From an uncultured Roseateles sp. (GTDB lineage Bacteria > Pseudomonadota > Gammaproteobacteria > Burkholderiales > Burkholderiaceae), in NCBI GenBank assembly GCA_946480605.1, contig CAMLKW010000047.1, positions 1 through 23,028 of the forward strand: a DNA stretch of 23,028 bases, written 5' to 3'. The number at the start of each line of letters is the position of its first letter. Positions within the stretch are counted from its first letter, which is position 1. The notes beneath the pieces were generated by a model. It saw only the letters and a list, made by a program, of their open reading frames with translations. It did no database searches and was not told the DNA's origin. A program made the translations under genes and the position numbers. Positions 1 to 7,420 of the stretch are shown in pieces.

Positions 1-933
1 CTGGGCCTGAAGGACGCCACCAACGCGCGCAACTTCGCCGGCCTGAACTTCGACGCCGCGGCGGTGCGCGAGGGCGTCGCCTTCGCACACCGCCGCGGCC
101 GCCAGGTGCTGATGGCGCTGAACACCTTTGCCGACGCGCGCGACACCAGCCCCTGGCAGCGCGCCGTGGACCAGGCTGCCGAGCTGGGCGCCGACGCCCT
201 CATCGTGGCCGACATCGCCGTGCTGGCCGACGCGCGCCGGCGCCATCCGCAGCTGCGCCTGCACCTGTCGGTCCAGGCCTCGGCCACCAACCACGAGGCC
301 ATCAGCTTCTACCGCGAACGCTACGGCATCGAGCGTGCCGTGCTGCCGCGCGTGCTGACGCTGCAGCAGGTGCAGCAGTTGCTCAAGCACTGCACGGTGC
401 CTGTCGAAGTGTTCGGCTTCGGCAGCCTGTGCGTGATGGTGGAAGGGCGCTGCGCGCTGTCCAGCTACGCCACGGGACGGTCGCCCAACACGGCCGGCGT
501 CTGCTCGCCGCCATCGGCCGTGCGCTGGGACGAGGCTCCCGACGGCGTGCGCGCACGCCTGGGCGGCGTGCTGATCGACCACTACCGGCCCGGCGAGCCG
601 CGCGGCTACCCGACGCTGTGCAAGGGCCGCTTCGAGGTGGGCGACCTGGCCGGCGACTACGCGCTGGAGGAGCCCACCAGTCTCAACACGCTGGCGCTGC
701 TGCCGCAGCTGATCGCCAGCGGCGTGGACGCCATCAAGATCGAGGGCCGCCAGCGCAGCCCGGCCTACGTGGCCGAGGTCACCAAGGTCTGGCGCGCCGC
801 CATCGACACGGCCTGGGCCGCCCACGAGGGCCGTGGCCGCTACAGCGTGCAGCCGGCCTGGGACGGCCAGCTGGCGCGTTGGGCCGAAGGCCAGCAACAC
901 ACGTTGGGCGCCTACGACCGCCCCTGGAGATGA
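1..933 (+). CDS. ubiU: UbiU, oxygen-independent ubiquinone hydroxylation factor (5' partial)
   Basis: Reading frame 1 is open from the first base, so the start lies outside the window; by comparison with E. coli UbiU (about 331 residues) roughly 27 N-terminal residues are missing. The frame opens with GLKDATNARNFAGLNF, the typical early segment of the U32 family. Four cysteines in the contexts SLCVM, GRCAL, GVCSP and TLCKG have the 7- and 17-residue spacings of the UbiU [4Fe-4S] ligands. SVQASATN and KIEGRQRSPAYV are further family hallmarks. Known role: UbiU pairs with UbiV to hydroxylate the ubiquinone ring without O2, and the U32 'peptidase' label is historical. Its stop overlaps the ubiV start (ATGA), which indicates translational coupling and an anaerobic quinone operon. 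Confidence 0.95.
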   Translation: MGLKDATNARNFAGLNFDAAAVREGVAFAHRRGRQVLMALNTFADARDTSPWQRAVDQAAELGADALIVADIAVLADARRRHPQLRLHLSVQASATNHEAISFYRERYGIERAVLPRVLTLQQVQQLLKHCTVPVEVFGFGSLCVMVEGRCALSSYATGRSPNTAGVCSPPSAVRWDEAPDGVRARLGGVLIDHYRPGEPRGYPTLCKGRFEVGDLAGDYALEEPTSLNTLALLPQLIASGVDAIKIEGRQRSPAYVAEVTKVWRAAIDTAWAAHEGRGRYSVQPAWDGQLARWAEGQQHTLGAYDRPWR

Positions 934-1835
934 ACACGATGCCGGAGCTTTCCATCGGCCCCTTACTGTACTGGTGGCCGCGCGAGGCCGTGTTGAACTT
1001 CTACGCCGACCTGGCCGACTCGCCGGTACATAGCGTCGTGTTGGGCGAGCTGGTGTGCTCGCGGCGCAACGAGTTGAAGTTCGACGATTGGCTGGCCATC
1101 GCGCGCGAGCTGCGTGCGGCCGGCAAGGACGTGCGCCTGGCCACCATGGCCCTGGTCATGAGCGAGGCCGAGCTGCGCACGCTGCGCCGCGTCTGCGAGC
1201 AGGACGAGTTCCCGGTCGAGGCCGGCGACGCTGGCGCGCTGCAGGTGCTGTCGCGCGCGCGGCGCCGGCCGCTGACCCTGGGGCCGCATCTCAACATCTA
1301 CAGCTTCGCCGCGCTGGGCGAGCATGCGGCACTGGGCGCCGACCGCTGGGTCGCACCGGTGGAGCTGTCGCTGGACGCCGTGGCGCGCATCAACCCGCAG
1401 CCGTCGGTGCTGCAGACCGAGGTGTGGGGCTTCGGCCGCCTGCCGCTGGCCTTCTCGGCGCGCTGCTTCACGGCCCGCCACCACCGGCTGCAGAAGGACG
1501 ACTGCCAGTTCCGCTGCCGCGACGATGCCGACGGCCTGCTGCTGAAGACGGGGGAGGGCGAGGACTTTCTGGCGCTCAACGGCATCCAGACGCAGAGCGC
1601 CGCGCTGCAATGCCTGATAGCCCACGGCGCGGCGCTGCAGGAGGCCGGCGTGAGCCTGCTGCGGCTGTCGCCCTGCGGTGCGCACTTCATGCGCGTCGTG
1701 GAGCTGTTCGACGCGGTGCTGGCGCACGGTGCCGATGCCGACGACGCGCTGGCCGAGCTGCGCGCGCTGCCGCTGCCCGGCCGACTGGTGGACGGCTTCG
1801 CGCGCCGCCAGCCCGGGCTCGCGGAGGCTGCATGA
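930..1835 (+). CDS. ubiV: UbiV, partner of UbiU in anaerobic ubiquinone synthesis
   Basis: This 301-residue U32-family protein starts at an ATG overlapping the ubiU stop; a second in-frame ATG at 939 is an equally possible start. Cys43 (GELVC) and a C-x12-C-x3-C group at about residues 179, 192 and 196 match the spacing of the UbiV iron-sulfur ligands. The family's conserved GPHLNIYS and LSPCG segments are present. In known systems UbiV forms a cytoplasmic heterodimer with UbiU and works with the lipid-binding UbiT to make ubiquinone during anaerobic respiration such as denitrification. That fits the nnrS and moaA genes in this window. The stop overlaps the ubiT start in the same ATGA arrangement. 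Confidence 0.95.
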   Translation: MNTMPELSIGPLLYWWPREAVLNFYADLADSPVHSVVLGELVCSRRNELKFDDWLAIARELRAAGKDVRLATMALVMSEAELRTLRRVCEQDEFPVEAGDAGALQVLSRARRRPLTLGPHLNIYSFAALGEHAALGADRWVAPVELSLDAVARINPQPSVLQTEVWGFGRLPLAFSARCFTARHHRLQKDDCQFRCRDDADGLLLKTGEGEDFLALNGIQTQSAALQCLIAHGAALQEAGVSLLRLSPCGAHFMRVVELFDAVLAHGADADDALAELRALPLPGRLVDGFARRQPGLAEAA

Positions 1836-2236
1836 ATACCTTGCCACCCCACTGGCGCGAGCGCATCGCCCGCCTGCCGTCGCGACCGCCTTCCACCGTG
1901 CTCGCACTGCTGCTGGACCGCCTGCTGCTGCCACGCCTGGACGCCGGCCAGCGCCGGTCGCTGCAGGGCCGCACCGTCGAGATCGAGCTGCAGGAGCTGG
2001 GCGCCCGCGTGCGGCTGCAGCTGGGCGAGCGCGGCTTCCGCGCGGCGGGCGAGGGCGGCCCGCCCCACCTGCGCCTGCGCGCCCGCGCCGATGCGCTGTG
2101 GCGGTTGCTGCGCGGCCAGGACGACGCCGACCGTTTGTTCTTCGACGGCGCCCTCGTCATGGAGGGCGACACCGAGTACGGCCTGATCCTGAAGAACACG
2201 CTGGACGCCATCGGTCCGCTGTGGAGCCCCGCATGA
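1832..2236 (+). CDS. ubiT: UbiT, SCP2-domain lipid-binding accessory factor
   Basis: This 134-residue protein consists of a short basic N-terminal helix followed by one SCP2 sterol-carrier domain (from about residue 35), ending in the family-typical DTEYGLILKNTLD. Family knowledge: UbiT (formerly YhbT) binds isoprenoid quinone intermediates and is needed with UbiU/UbiV for O2-independent ubiquinone synthesis, taking the place of UbiJ of the aerobic pathway. The start is fixed by the ATGA overlap with ubiV, and the stop again overlaps the next start. The order UVT plus the overlaps indicates one transcript. Confidence 0.93.
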   Translation: MNTLPPHWRERIARLPSRPPSTVLALLLDRLLLPRLDAGQRRSLQGRTVEIELQELGARVRLQLGERGFRAAGEGGPPHLRLRARADALWRLLRGQDDADRLFFDGALVMEGDTEYGLILKNTLDAIGPLWSPA

Positions 2237-3876
2237 CGACAAGCACCACCCTGGCGCAGCGCCTCGTCGACGCGCTGCTGGCGCGCGGCGCGCGCGAGAT
2301 CTTCGGCATCCCGGGCGACTTCGCGCTGCCGCTGTTCCGCGAGATCGAGCGCGACGGCCGCCTGCCCATCCTGACGCTGGCGCACGAGCCCGGCGTGGGC
2401 TTCGCCGCCGACGCCACGGCGCGCGTGCGTGGCGGCCTGGGCGTGGCCGCCGTGACCTATGGCGCCGGTGCGCTCAACCTCGTCAATGCGGTGGCCGGCG
2501 CCTATGCCGAGCGCGTGCCGCTGGTGGTGCTGTCCGGCGCACCGGCCGCGCACGAGGCCGTCAGCGGCCTGCTGCTGCACCACCAGGTCAAGCAGCTCGA
2601 CTCGCAGTGGCGGCTCTTCGACGAGATCACCTGCGACCGCGCCCGGCTGGACGACCTGGAGCGCGCGCCGCAGGCCGTCGCCCGCGTGCTGGACAACGCG
2701 TTGCTGCGCTCGCGGCCGGTCTACCTGGAGATCCCGCGCGACCTGCCCGGCCGGCCCTGCGCCGAGGTGCCCGCACCCGCACCGCGGCGCTGGGACGCCG
2801 AGCGCGTGGCCGCCTGCGCGGACGAGCTGCTCGCGCGGCTGCGCGTGGCGCGCGACCCGCTGCTGGTCGTCGGCGTCGAGGTGCGGCGCTACGGCCTGGA
2901 GGCGCGCGTGGCCGAGCTCGCGCGGCGGCTGGGCCTGCCGGTGCTGACCAGCTTCATGGGTCGCGGCCTGCTGGCGGACGCGGACCTGCCGCTGGCGGGG
3001 ACCTATCTGGGCCTGGCCGGCGACCCCGAGCTGAGCCGGCGCGTCGAAGCCTCCGACGCCTTGCTGCTGCTGGGCGTCATCGTGTCGGACACCAACTTCG
3101 CCGTGTCGGCGCGGCGCATCGACTTCCGCCATGCGCTGGTGGCCTACGACGACGAGGTGCGCGTGGGCCACCACGTCTACCCCGAGCTGCCGCTGGCCGC
3201 GCTGGTCGATGCGCTGCTGGAACGCTGCCCGCTGCCGCGCGTGGCCGTCGTCGCGCCCCCCGCGCCGCCGGCCTACCCGCAGGGGCTGGTGGAGGACGAG
3301 GCCGCCGTCGAGCCCGCCGACATTGCCTGCGCGATCAACGACGTGTTCGACCGCCAAGGCGCCATGCCCATCGCCTGCGACGTCGGCGACTGCCTGTTCA
3401 CCGCCATGGCCGTGCGGCCCACGGCGCTGCTGGCGCCGGGCTACTACGCCACCATGGGCTACGGCGTGCCGGCCGGCCTGGGGCTGCAGCGCGCCAGCGG
3501 CCAGCGCCCGCTCATCCTGGTCGGCGACGGCGCCTTCCAGATGACGGGCTGGGAGGTCGGCCACGCCGCGCGCCTGGGCCTCGACCCCATCGTCATCGTC
3601 TTCAACAACGGCGGCTGGGAGATGCTGCGCAGCTTCATGCCCGAGGGCGGCTTCCACGACCTCGGTGCCTGGGACTTCGCGGCCATGGCCGCCGGCATGG
3701 GCGGCGACGGCTACACGGTGCACACGCGCGCCGAGCTGGGCGCGGCGCTGCGCCAGGCGCTGGCCACGCGGGGCAGTTTCCAGCTGCTCGACGTCCGGCT
3801 CGCGCCGGGGGCGCGCTCGCCCACGTTGCAGCGCTTCGTGCAAGCGGTGCGGCGCCTGTCCATGCCCGAAGCTTGA
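2233..3876 (+). CDS. Thiamine-diphosphate 2-oxo acid decarboxylase (indolepyruvate/phenylpyruvate type)
   Basis: This 547-residue protein has the three-domain layout of the pyruvate/indolepyruvate/phenylpyruvate decarboxylase family. Catalytic signatures seen are Asp29 (IPGDF), the cofactor-activating Glu52 (AHEPG), the His116-His117 dyad (LLLHHQ), the ThDP/Mg motif starting GDG at 431-433 and closing NN at 458-459, and Glu463 (GGWEML). The HH dyad and late Glu separate it from acetolactate synthase or benzoylformate decarboxylase-like enzymes. It probably decarboxylates an aromatic 2-oxo acid, but the substrate is not readable from sequence. It overlaps ubiT by ATGA and is therefore probably co-transcribed with the anaerobic ubiquinone genes, an uncommon association. 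The last codon lies inside an FNR-like box serving nrdD. Confidence 0.85.
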   Translation: MTTSTTLAQRLVDALLARGAREIFGIPGDFALPLFREIERDGRLPILTLAHEPGVGFAADATARVRGGLGVAAVTYGAGALNLVNAVAGAYAERVPLVVLSGAPAAHEAVSGLLLHHQVKQLDSQWRLFDEITCDRARLDDLERAPQAVARVLDNALLRSRPVYLEIPRDLPGRPCAEVPAPAPRRWDAERVAACADELLARLRVARDPLLVVGVEVRRYGLEARVAELARRLGLPVLTSFMGRGLLADADLPLAGTYLGLAGDPELSRRVEASDALLLLGVIVSDTNFAVSARRIDFRHALVAYDDEVRVGHHVYPELPLAALVDALLERCPLPRVAVVAPPAPPAYPQGLVEDEAAVEPADIACAINDVFDRQGAMPIACDVGDCLFTAMAVRPTALLAPGYYATMGYGVPAGLGLQRASGQRPLILVGDGAFQMTGWEVGHAARLGLDPIVIVFNNGGWEMLRSFMPEGGFHDLGAWDFAAMAAGMGGDGYTVHTRAELGAALRQALATRGSFQLLDVRLAPGARSPTLQRFVQAVRRLSMPEA

Positions 3877-3886
3877 TCTGGTTCAA
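3873..3886 (+). promoter_or_regulatory. FNR/Dnr-type box upstream of nrdD
   Basis: The sequence TTGAT-CTGG-TTCAA differs from the FNR/Dnr consensus (TTGAT-N4-ATCAA) at one base. Centred at 3879.5, it would place a class II start site (-41.5) near 3921, with a weak -10 (CACACT) at 3909-3914. It overlaps the stop codon of the preceding decarboxylase gene. The spacer resembles those of the boxes at 15329 and 19418. Confidence 0.75.
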
Positions 3887-3920
3887 GGACAGTCCCATGC
3901 CCGCTGGACACACTGCGACC

Positions 3921-3934
3921 CACTAGATGTAGCG
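3921..3934 (+). promoter_or_regulatory. NrdR-like box 1
   Basis: CACTAGATGTAGCG matches 11 of 14 positions of the NrdR operator core CACTATATATAGTG. It pairs with a second box starting 32 bp downstream, about three helical turns, the usual layout for cooperative NrdR binding. It begins at the start site inferred from the FNR-like box, so binding here should repress nrdD transcription. Confidence 0.7.
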
Positions 3935-3952
3935 CTGTTAATGCGCTACGAA

Positions 3953-3966
3953 CACCATAGGTAGCG
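3953..3966 (+). promoter_or_regulatory. NrdR-like box 2
   Basis: CACCATAGGTAGCG matches 10 of 14 positions of the NrdR core. It ends two bases before the nrdD ATG and so covers the place of the ribosome binding site; no good Shine-Dalgarno is visible. GTAGCGC in both boxes and GCGCTAC between them also allow an alternative 7-bp RNA hairpin (3929-3949). Confidence 0.65.
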
Positions 3967-3968
3967 CA

Positions 3969-5978
3969 ATGTCCCTCTATCCCCAGCAGGTGGTGAAGCG
4001 CGATGGCCGGTTGCAGGCCTTCGACGCGAACAAGATCACGCAGGCCCTGGCCGCCGCCGGCCGTGCCAGTGGCGAGTTCGGCGACGACGAGGCGCGCTGG
4101 CTGACCGAGAACGGCGTGCTGCCCGAGTTGATGGCCCGCACGCTGCCCGGCATCGAGCAGATCCAGGACGCCGTCGAGTCCACGCTGTTCGGCGCCGGCT
4201 GGCGCAAGACGCTGCGTGCCTACACGGTCTACCGTGAGCAGCACCGCCGCCTGCGCGACGCGCGCCAGACGCTGGTGGACGTGCAGGCCACGATGGACGA
4301 ATACCTGCAGCAGCGCGACTGGCGCATCAACGCCAATGCCAACCAGGGCTGGAGCCTGGGCGGGCTCATCCTCAACGTGTCGGGCAAGGTGGTCGCCAAT
4401 TACTGGCTGGACCATGTCTACCCGCCCGAGGTGGGGCAGGCCCACCGCGAGGCCGACATCCACATCCACGACCTCGACATGCTCAGCGGCTACTGCGCCG
4501 GCTGGAGCCTGCGCACGCTGCTGCATGAAGGCCTGAACGGCGTGCCGGGCAAGGTGGAGGCGGGGCCGCCCAAGCACTTGTCCAGCGCCGTGGGCCAGAT
4601 CGTCAACTTCCTGGGCACGCTGCAGAACGAGTGGGCCGGCGCCCAGGCCTTCTCCAGCTTCGACACCTACCTGGCGCCCTACGTCCGCAAGGACGGCCTG
4701 AGCTACGAGCAGGTGCGCCAGTGCCTGCAGGAGCTGATCTACAACCTCAACGTGCCCTCGCGCTGGGGCACGCAGACGCCGTTCACCAACCTCACGTTCG
4801 ACTGGACCTGCCCGGCCGACCTCGCCGAGCAGGTGCCCGTCATCGCCGGTGAGGAGCAGCCCTTCTGCTACGGCGAGCTGCAGGCCGAGATGGACCTCAT
4901 CAACCGCGCCTACATCGCCGTGATGACGGCCGGCGACGCCAAGGGCCGGGCCTTCACCTTCCCCATCCCGACCTACAACATCACCAAGGACTTCGACTGG
5001 GCCCACCCGAACACCGAGGCCTTGTTCGAGATGACGGCGCGCTACGGCCTGCCGTACTTCCAGAACTTCCTGAACTCCGACCTGGAGCCGCAGATGGTGC
5101 GCTCCATGTGCTGCCGCCTGCAGCTGGACCTGCGCGAGCTGCTCAAGCGCGGCAACGGCCTGTTCGGCTCGGCGGAGCAGACGGGGTCGGTGGGTGTGGT
5201 GACGGTGAACTGCGCGCGGCTGGGCTACGTCTACGCCGGCGACGAGCCCGCGCTGCTGGCGCGGCTGGACCGTTTGCTGGAACTGGGCCGCGACAGCCTG
5301 GAGCTCAAGCGCAAGCTCATCCAGCGGCTGATCGACCAAGGCCTGTTCCCGTACACGCGCCGCTACCTGCGCACGCTGCGCAACCACTTCTCCACACTGG
5401 GCGTGAATGGCATCAACGAGATGGTGCGCAACTTCACGCGCGACGCGCACGACATCACCGCGCCGGAGGGCCATGCGCTGGCCGTGCGGCTGCTGGACCA
5501 TGTGCGCGCCCGCATGGTGGAGTTCCAGGAGCAGACCGGCCACCTCTACAACCTGGAGGCCACGCCGGCCGAGGGCACGACCTACCGCTTCGCCAAGGAG
5601 GACCGGCGCCGCTGGCCCGCCATCCTGCAGGCCGGCAGCGACGCCAACCCCTACTACACGAACAGCTCGCAGCTGCCGGTCGGCTTCACCGACGATCCCT
5701 TCGAGGCGCTGGAGCGCCAGGAGGAGCTGCAGCGCAAGTACACCGGCGGCACGGTGCTGCACCTCTACATGAGCGAGCGCATCAGCTCGGCCACCGCCTG
5801 CCGCGAGCTGGTCAAGCGCGCGCTGTCGAACCACCGCCTGCCCTACGTCACCGTGACGCCGACCTTCTCGATCTGCCCGACCCACGGCTACCTGGCCGGC
5901 CACCACGAGTTCTGCCCCCACTGCGACGCCGAGCGGCTGGCCGCCAAGCGCCGCGCATCCGAATCCCAACCCGCCTGA
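3969..5978 (+). CDS. nrdD: Anaerobic (class III) ribonucleoside-triphosphate reductase, catalytic body lacking the glycyl-radical segment
   Basis: This 669-residue protein starts with an ATP-cone (about residues 5-90; VVKRDGRLQAFDANKI), followed by the ten-stranded barrel typical of class III reductases, with Cys381-Cys382 (RSMCCRL) and the GSVGVVTVN segment. The C-terminus has the structural zinc site Cys636-x2-His639 and Cys649-x2-Cys652. In ordinary NrdD the glycyl-radical loop (RVxGY) follows this zinc site directly; here the frame ends 17 residues after Cys652, and the motif is in the next small gene in another frame. Known role: formate-dependent reduction of ribonucleotides to deoxyribonucleotides without oxygen. 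Upstream FNR-like and double NrdR-like boxes suggest low-oxygen activation and dATP-sensitive repression. Confidence 0.95.
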   Translation: MSLYPQQVVKRDGRLQAFDANKITQALAAAGRASGEFGDDEARWLTENGVLPELMARTLPGIEQIQDAVESTLFGAGWRKTLRAYTVYREQHRRLRDARQTLVDVQATMDEYLQQRDWRINANANQGWSLGGLILNVSGKVVANYWLDHVYPPEVGQAHREADIHIHDLDMLSGYCAGWSLRTLLHEGLNGVPGKVEAGPPKHLSSAVGQIVNFLGTLQNEWAGAQAFSSFDTYLAPYVRKDGLSYEQVRQCLQELIYNLNVPSRWGTQTPFTNLTFDWTCPADLAEQVPVIAGEEQPFCYGELQAEMDLINRAYIAVMTAGDAKGRAFTFPIPTYNITKDFDWAHPNTEALFEMTARYGLPYFQNFLNSDLEPQMVRSMCCRLQLDLRELLKRGNGLFGSAEQTGSVGVVTVNCARLGYVYAGDEPALLARLDRLLELGRDSLELKRKLIQRLIDQGLFPYTRRYLRTLRNHFSTLGVNGINEMVRNFTRDAHDITAPEGHALAVRLLDHVRARMVEFQEQTGHLYNLEATPAEGTTYRFAKEDRRRWPAILQAGSDANPYYTNSSQLPVGFTDDPFEALERQEELQRKYTGGTVLHLYMSERISSATACRELVKRALSNHRLPYVTVTPTFSICPTHGYLAGHHEFCPHCDAERLAAKRRASESQPA

Positions 5979-5983
5979 AGGAG
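5978..5983 (+). promoter_or_regulatory. Shine-Dalgarno of the separate glycyl-radical gene
   Basis: AAGGAG begins on the last base of the nrdD stop codon and lies 8 bases before the ATG at 5992. This near-ideal site argues that the small downstream gene is translated on its own and is not a fragment created by a sequencing error. Confidence 0.85.
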
Positions 5984-5991
5984 AACACCCC

Positions 5992-6180
5992 ATGAACGCT
6001 GTCATCGAACGCCAAGAACAGGACATCACGCTGCTTGATGAGGAACGCCAGCGCTGCGAGGTCTGGACAAGAGTGATGGGCTACCACCGCCCGGTCGCGT
6101 CCTTCAACATCGGCAAGCAGGGCGAGTTCGCCGAAAGAGTCCACTTCGTGGAAGCTCCTCGCCCATGCTCGCCGCGCTGA
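5992..6180 (+). CDS. Separate glycyl-radical subunit of anaerobic ribonucleotide reductase
   Basis: This 62-residue protein contains CEVWTRVMGYHRPV followed by FNIGKQGEF and ERVHF, the extreme C-terminal segment of class III reductases. Gly30 in RVMGY is the predicted glycyl-radical residue. It is in a different frame from the upstream nrdD body, 13 bases after its stop, with a strong Shine-Dalgarno. The N-terminal 20 residues (acidic, helical in appearance) are extra relative to a normal NrdD tail and could mediate docking. The simplest reading is a two-chain enzyme, radical-loaded by NrdG encoded downstream, similar in principle to GrcA/YfiD for pyruvate formate-lyase. Dedicated versus spare radical domain cannot be told from sequence, but the body has no such motif of its own. 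Confidence 0.88.
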   Translation: MNAVIERQEQDITLLDEERQRCEVWTRVMGYHRPVASFNIGKQGEFAERVHFVEAPRPCSPR

Positions 6181-6208
6181 ACGCGGGCGAGCCTGGTCCG
6201 GGACCGCG

Positions 6209-6226
6209 CTGCGGCCTGGGCCGCAG
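6209..6226 (+). other. Stem-loop between the nrdD pair and nrdG
   Basis: CTGCGGCC and GGCCGCAG form a perfect inverted repeat separated by two bases. It lies in the 113-bp spacer before the inferred nrdG start. No T-run follows, so it is not a typical intrinsic terminator; it may be an mRNA-stabilising or attenuating hairpin. Confidence 0.4.
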
Positions 6227-6276
6227 AGCTTCGGCAGGCACAGGCCGTCCACTGGACGCCCTGTGTCCGGCCTCAG

Positions 6277-6365
6277 CCCCCGAGGGGACGGCGATGCTTG
6301 CGGCATCAAGCCGCAAGCACATCGCCAAGCCGGGCCGGCTTGGGAACGGCCCGGCGCTCGGCCCG
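6277..6365 (+). repeat. 89-bp interspersed repeat, copy A
   Basis: This segment matches the reverse complement of 21670-21758 at most positions, by eye roughly 85-90%. It holds a hairpin with TGCTTGCGGC pairing with GCCGCAAGCA around loop ATCAA, and a second stem (CCAAGCC/GGCTTGG). In copy B the first stem reads CTCGCGG/CCGCGAG, so a base pair changed on both sides at once. The repeat contains a GAGGGG ribosome-binding-like run and an ATG that appears to start nrdG. Confidence 0.8.
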
Positions 6366-7067
6366 CATGGAGTAGCGAGTGATGCGCTCGCCGTCGCCGG
6401 CCTGCAGCCCTTCAGCAGCGTCGACTTCCCCGGCCGGCTGGCCGCGGTGGTCTTCCTGCAGGGCTGCCCCTGGCGTTGCGGCTACTGCCACAACGCCGAC
6501 CTGCAGCCCAAGGGCTCGGGTGCCGGCCCGCGCTGGCCCGAGCTGCGCGACTGGCTGGCGCGCCGGCTGGGCCGGTTGGACGGCGTCGTGTTCAGCGGCG
6601 GCGAACCCACGCTGGACCCGGCGCTGCCGGCGGCCCTCGCCGAGCTGCGCGCCATGGGCTATGCGCTGGGCCTGCACACCGCGGGCCTGGCGCCGAAGCG
6701 GCTCGCGCCGCTGCTGCCGCTGCTCGATTGGGTGGGCCTTGACATCAAGGCCGCGCCCACCGATGCCGCGCTGCACGACCGCATCACCGGCCGGCGCGGC
6801 AGCAGCCGCGCGGTGCAGGCGACGCTGGCGCTGCTGCGAGGCAGCGGTGTGGACTACGAATGCCGCAGCACCGTGCACCCGCGCTGGTTCGGCGATGCCG
6901 ATTTGCTGCGCCTGGTGAGTGAACTGGCCGACGCGCCGCGGCATGTGCTGCAGGTGGCGCGCTTGCCCGACGAGGCGGGCGCGTTGCGCAGCCCGCTTGC
7001 CTGGCCTTCGGCGCCGCTGCTGGCTGCGGTGCGACGGATGCGGCCGGACCTGGGCCTGCGGGCTTGA
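6294..7067 (+). CDS. nrdG: NrdG, radical-SAM activase of anaerobic ribonucleotide reductase
   Basis: This is a radical-SAM protein of the NrdG/PflA type. The conserved core begins around residue 31 with GLQPFSSVDFPG, followed by the cluster motif Cys58-x3-Cys62-x2-Cys65 (GCPWRCGYCHN), FSGGEP for SAM binding, and LDWVGLDIKA. It uses a [4Fe-4S] cluster and S-adenosylmethionine to make the glycyl radical of NrdD, here presumably on the separate 62-residue chain. The nearest in-frame ATG before the core is at 6294, inside the 89-bp repeat, preceded by GAGGGG at a suitable distance; this gives 257 residues with about 30 extra at the N-terminus, about 24 of them repeat-encoded. An ATG at 6165 is also in frame but overlaps the upstream gene. 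A non-canonical start nearer the core cannot be excluded. Confidence 0.9.
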   Translation: MLAASSRKHIAKPGRLGNGPALGPHGVASDALAVAGLQPFSSVDFPGRLAAVVFLQGCPWRCGYCHNADLQPKGSGAGPRWPELRDWLARRLGRLDGVVFSGGEPTLDPALPAALAELRAMGYALGLHTAGLAPKRLAPLLPLLDWVGLDIKAAPTDAALHDRITGRRGSSRAVQATLALLRGSGVDYECRSTVHPRWFGDADLLRLVSELADAPRHVLQVARLPDEAGALRSPLAWPSAPLLAAVRRMRPDLGLRA

Positions 7068-7138
7068 TGGTTCTGCGTGACTTGTGGAAGGGGCCGGCGG
7101 CAGCTTCGCAGCACTTGCCGTCCTGAGGCAGCCTTCGG

Positions 7139-7393
7139 GCCCGGTGGCTGCGACGGCGCATCCGCATGTGCTACTGGAAGCAGTGGCGCTGGGCGCGCAC
7201 GAAGATACGCCACCTGCTGGCCTTGGGCGTGAGCCTGAAGCCGGCCATCCAGCACGGGGTCAGCAGCCACGGCTACTGGCACATGGCACGAACCCCGGTG
7301 ACGCAGCAGGCGATGTCCAATGCGTGGTTGAAGGCGCAAGGCCTGGTCAGCATCAAGGATCTGTGGTGCAAGGAGCAGGGCTACTCGACATAA
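7139..7393 (+). pseudogene. Truncated group II intron maturase, C-terminal fragment
   Basis: The frame from about 7139 reads WLRRRIRMCYWKQWRWARTK followed by a region with GYWHMART, SNAWLKAQGL and DLW. This is the thumb/X-domain end of group II intron reverse transcriptase-maturases. An in-frame stop at 7124 precedes it, and no RT catalytic domain exists upstream, where nrdG ends at 7067. Only the last 80 or so residues of a protein normally over 400 remain. It is immediately followed by intron domain V/VI-like sequence, so this is the 3' remnant of an intron oriented plus, opposite to the cassette genes. Confidence 0.8.
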
Positions 7394-7420
7394 CGTATTC
7401 GTCGAGCGTGTCAACTGGTT

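Noticed and set aside
1..933. Peptidase/collagenase annotation for the U32-family genes
   Set aside because: The cysteine spacing and the ubiUVT order match the anaerobic ubiquinone hydroxylation factors.
5976..5992. Split of nrdD as a simple frameshift error
   Set aside because: The junction has a stop, a near-ideal Shine-Dalgarno and a fresh ATG at a domain border, and the small protein has about 20 extra N-terminal residues that a frameshift would not create.
3711..6029. Very long open frame (772 codons) antisense to nrdD, and similar long antisense frames elsewhere
   Set aside because: High-GC codon bias leaves opposite frames open; the translations are low-complexity Arg/Ala/Gln-rich and match no family, while the other strand encodes clear conserved enzymes.
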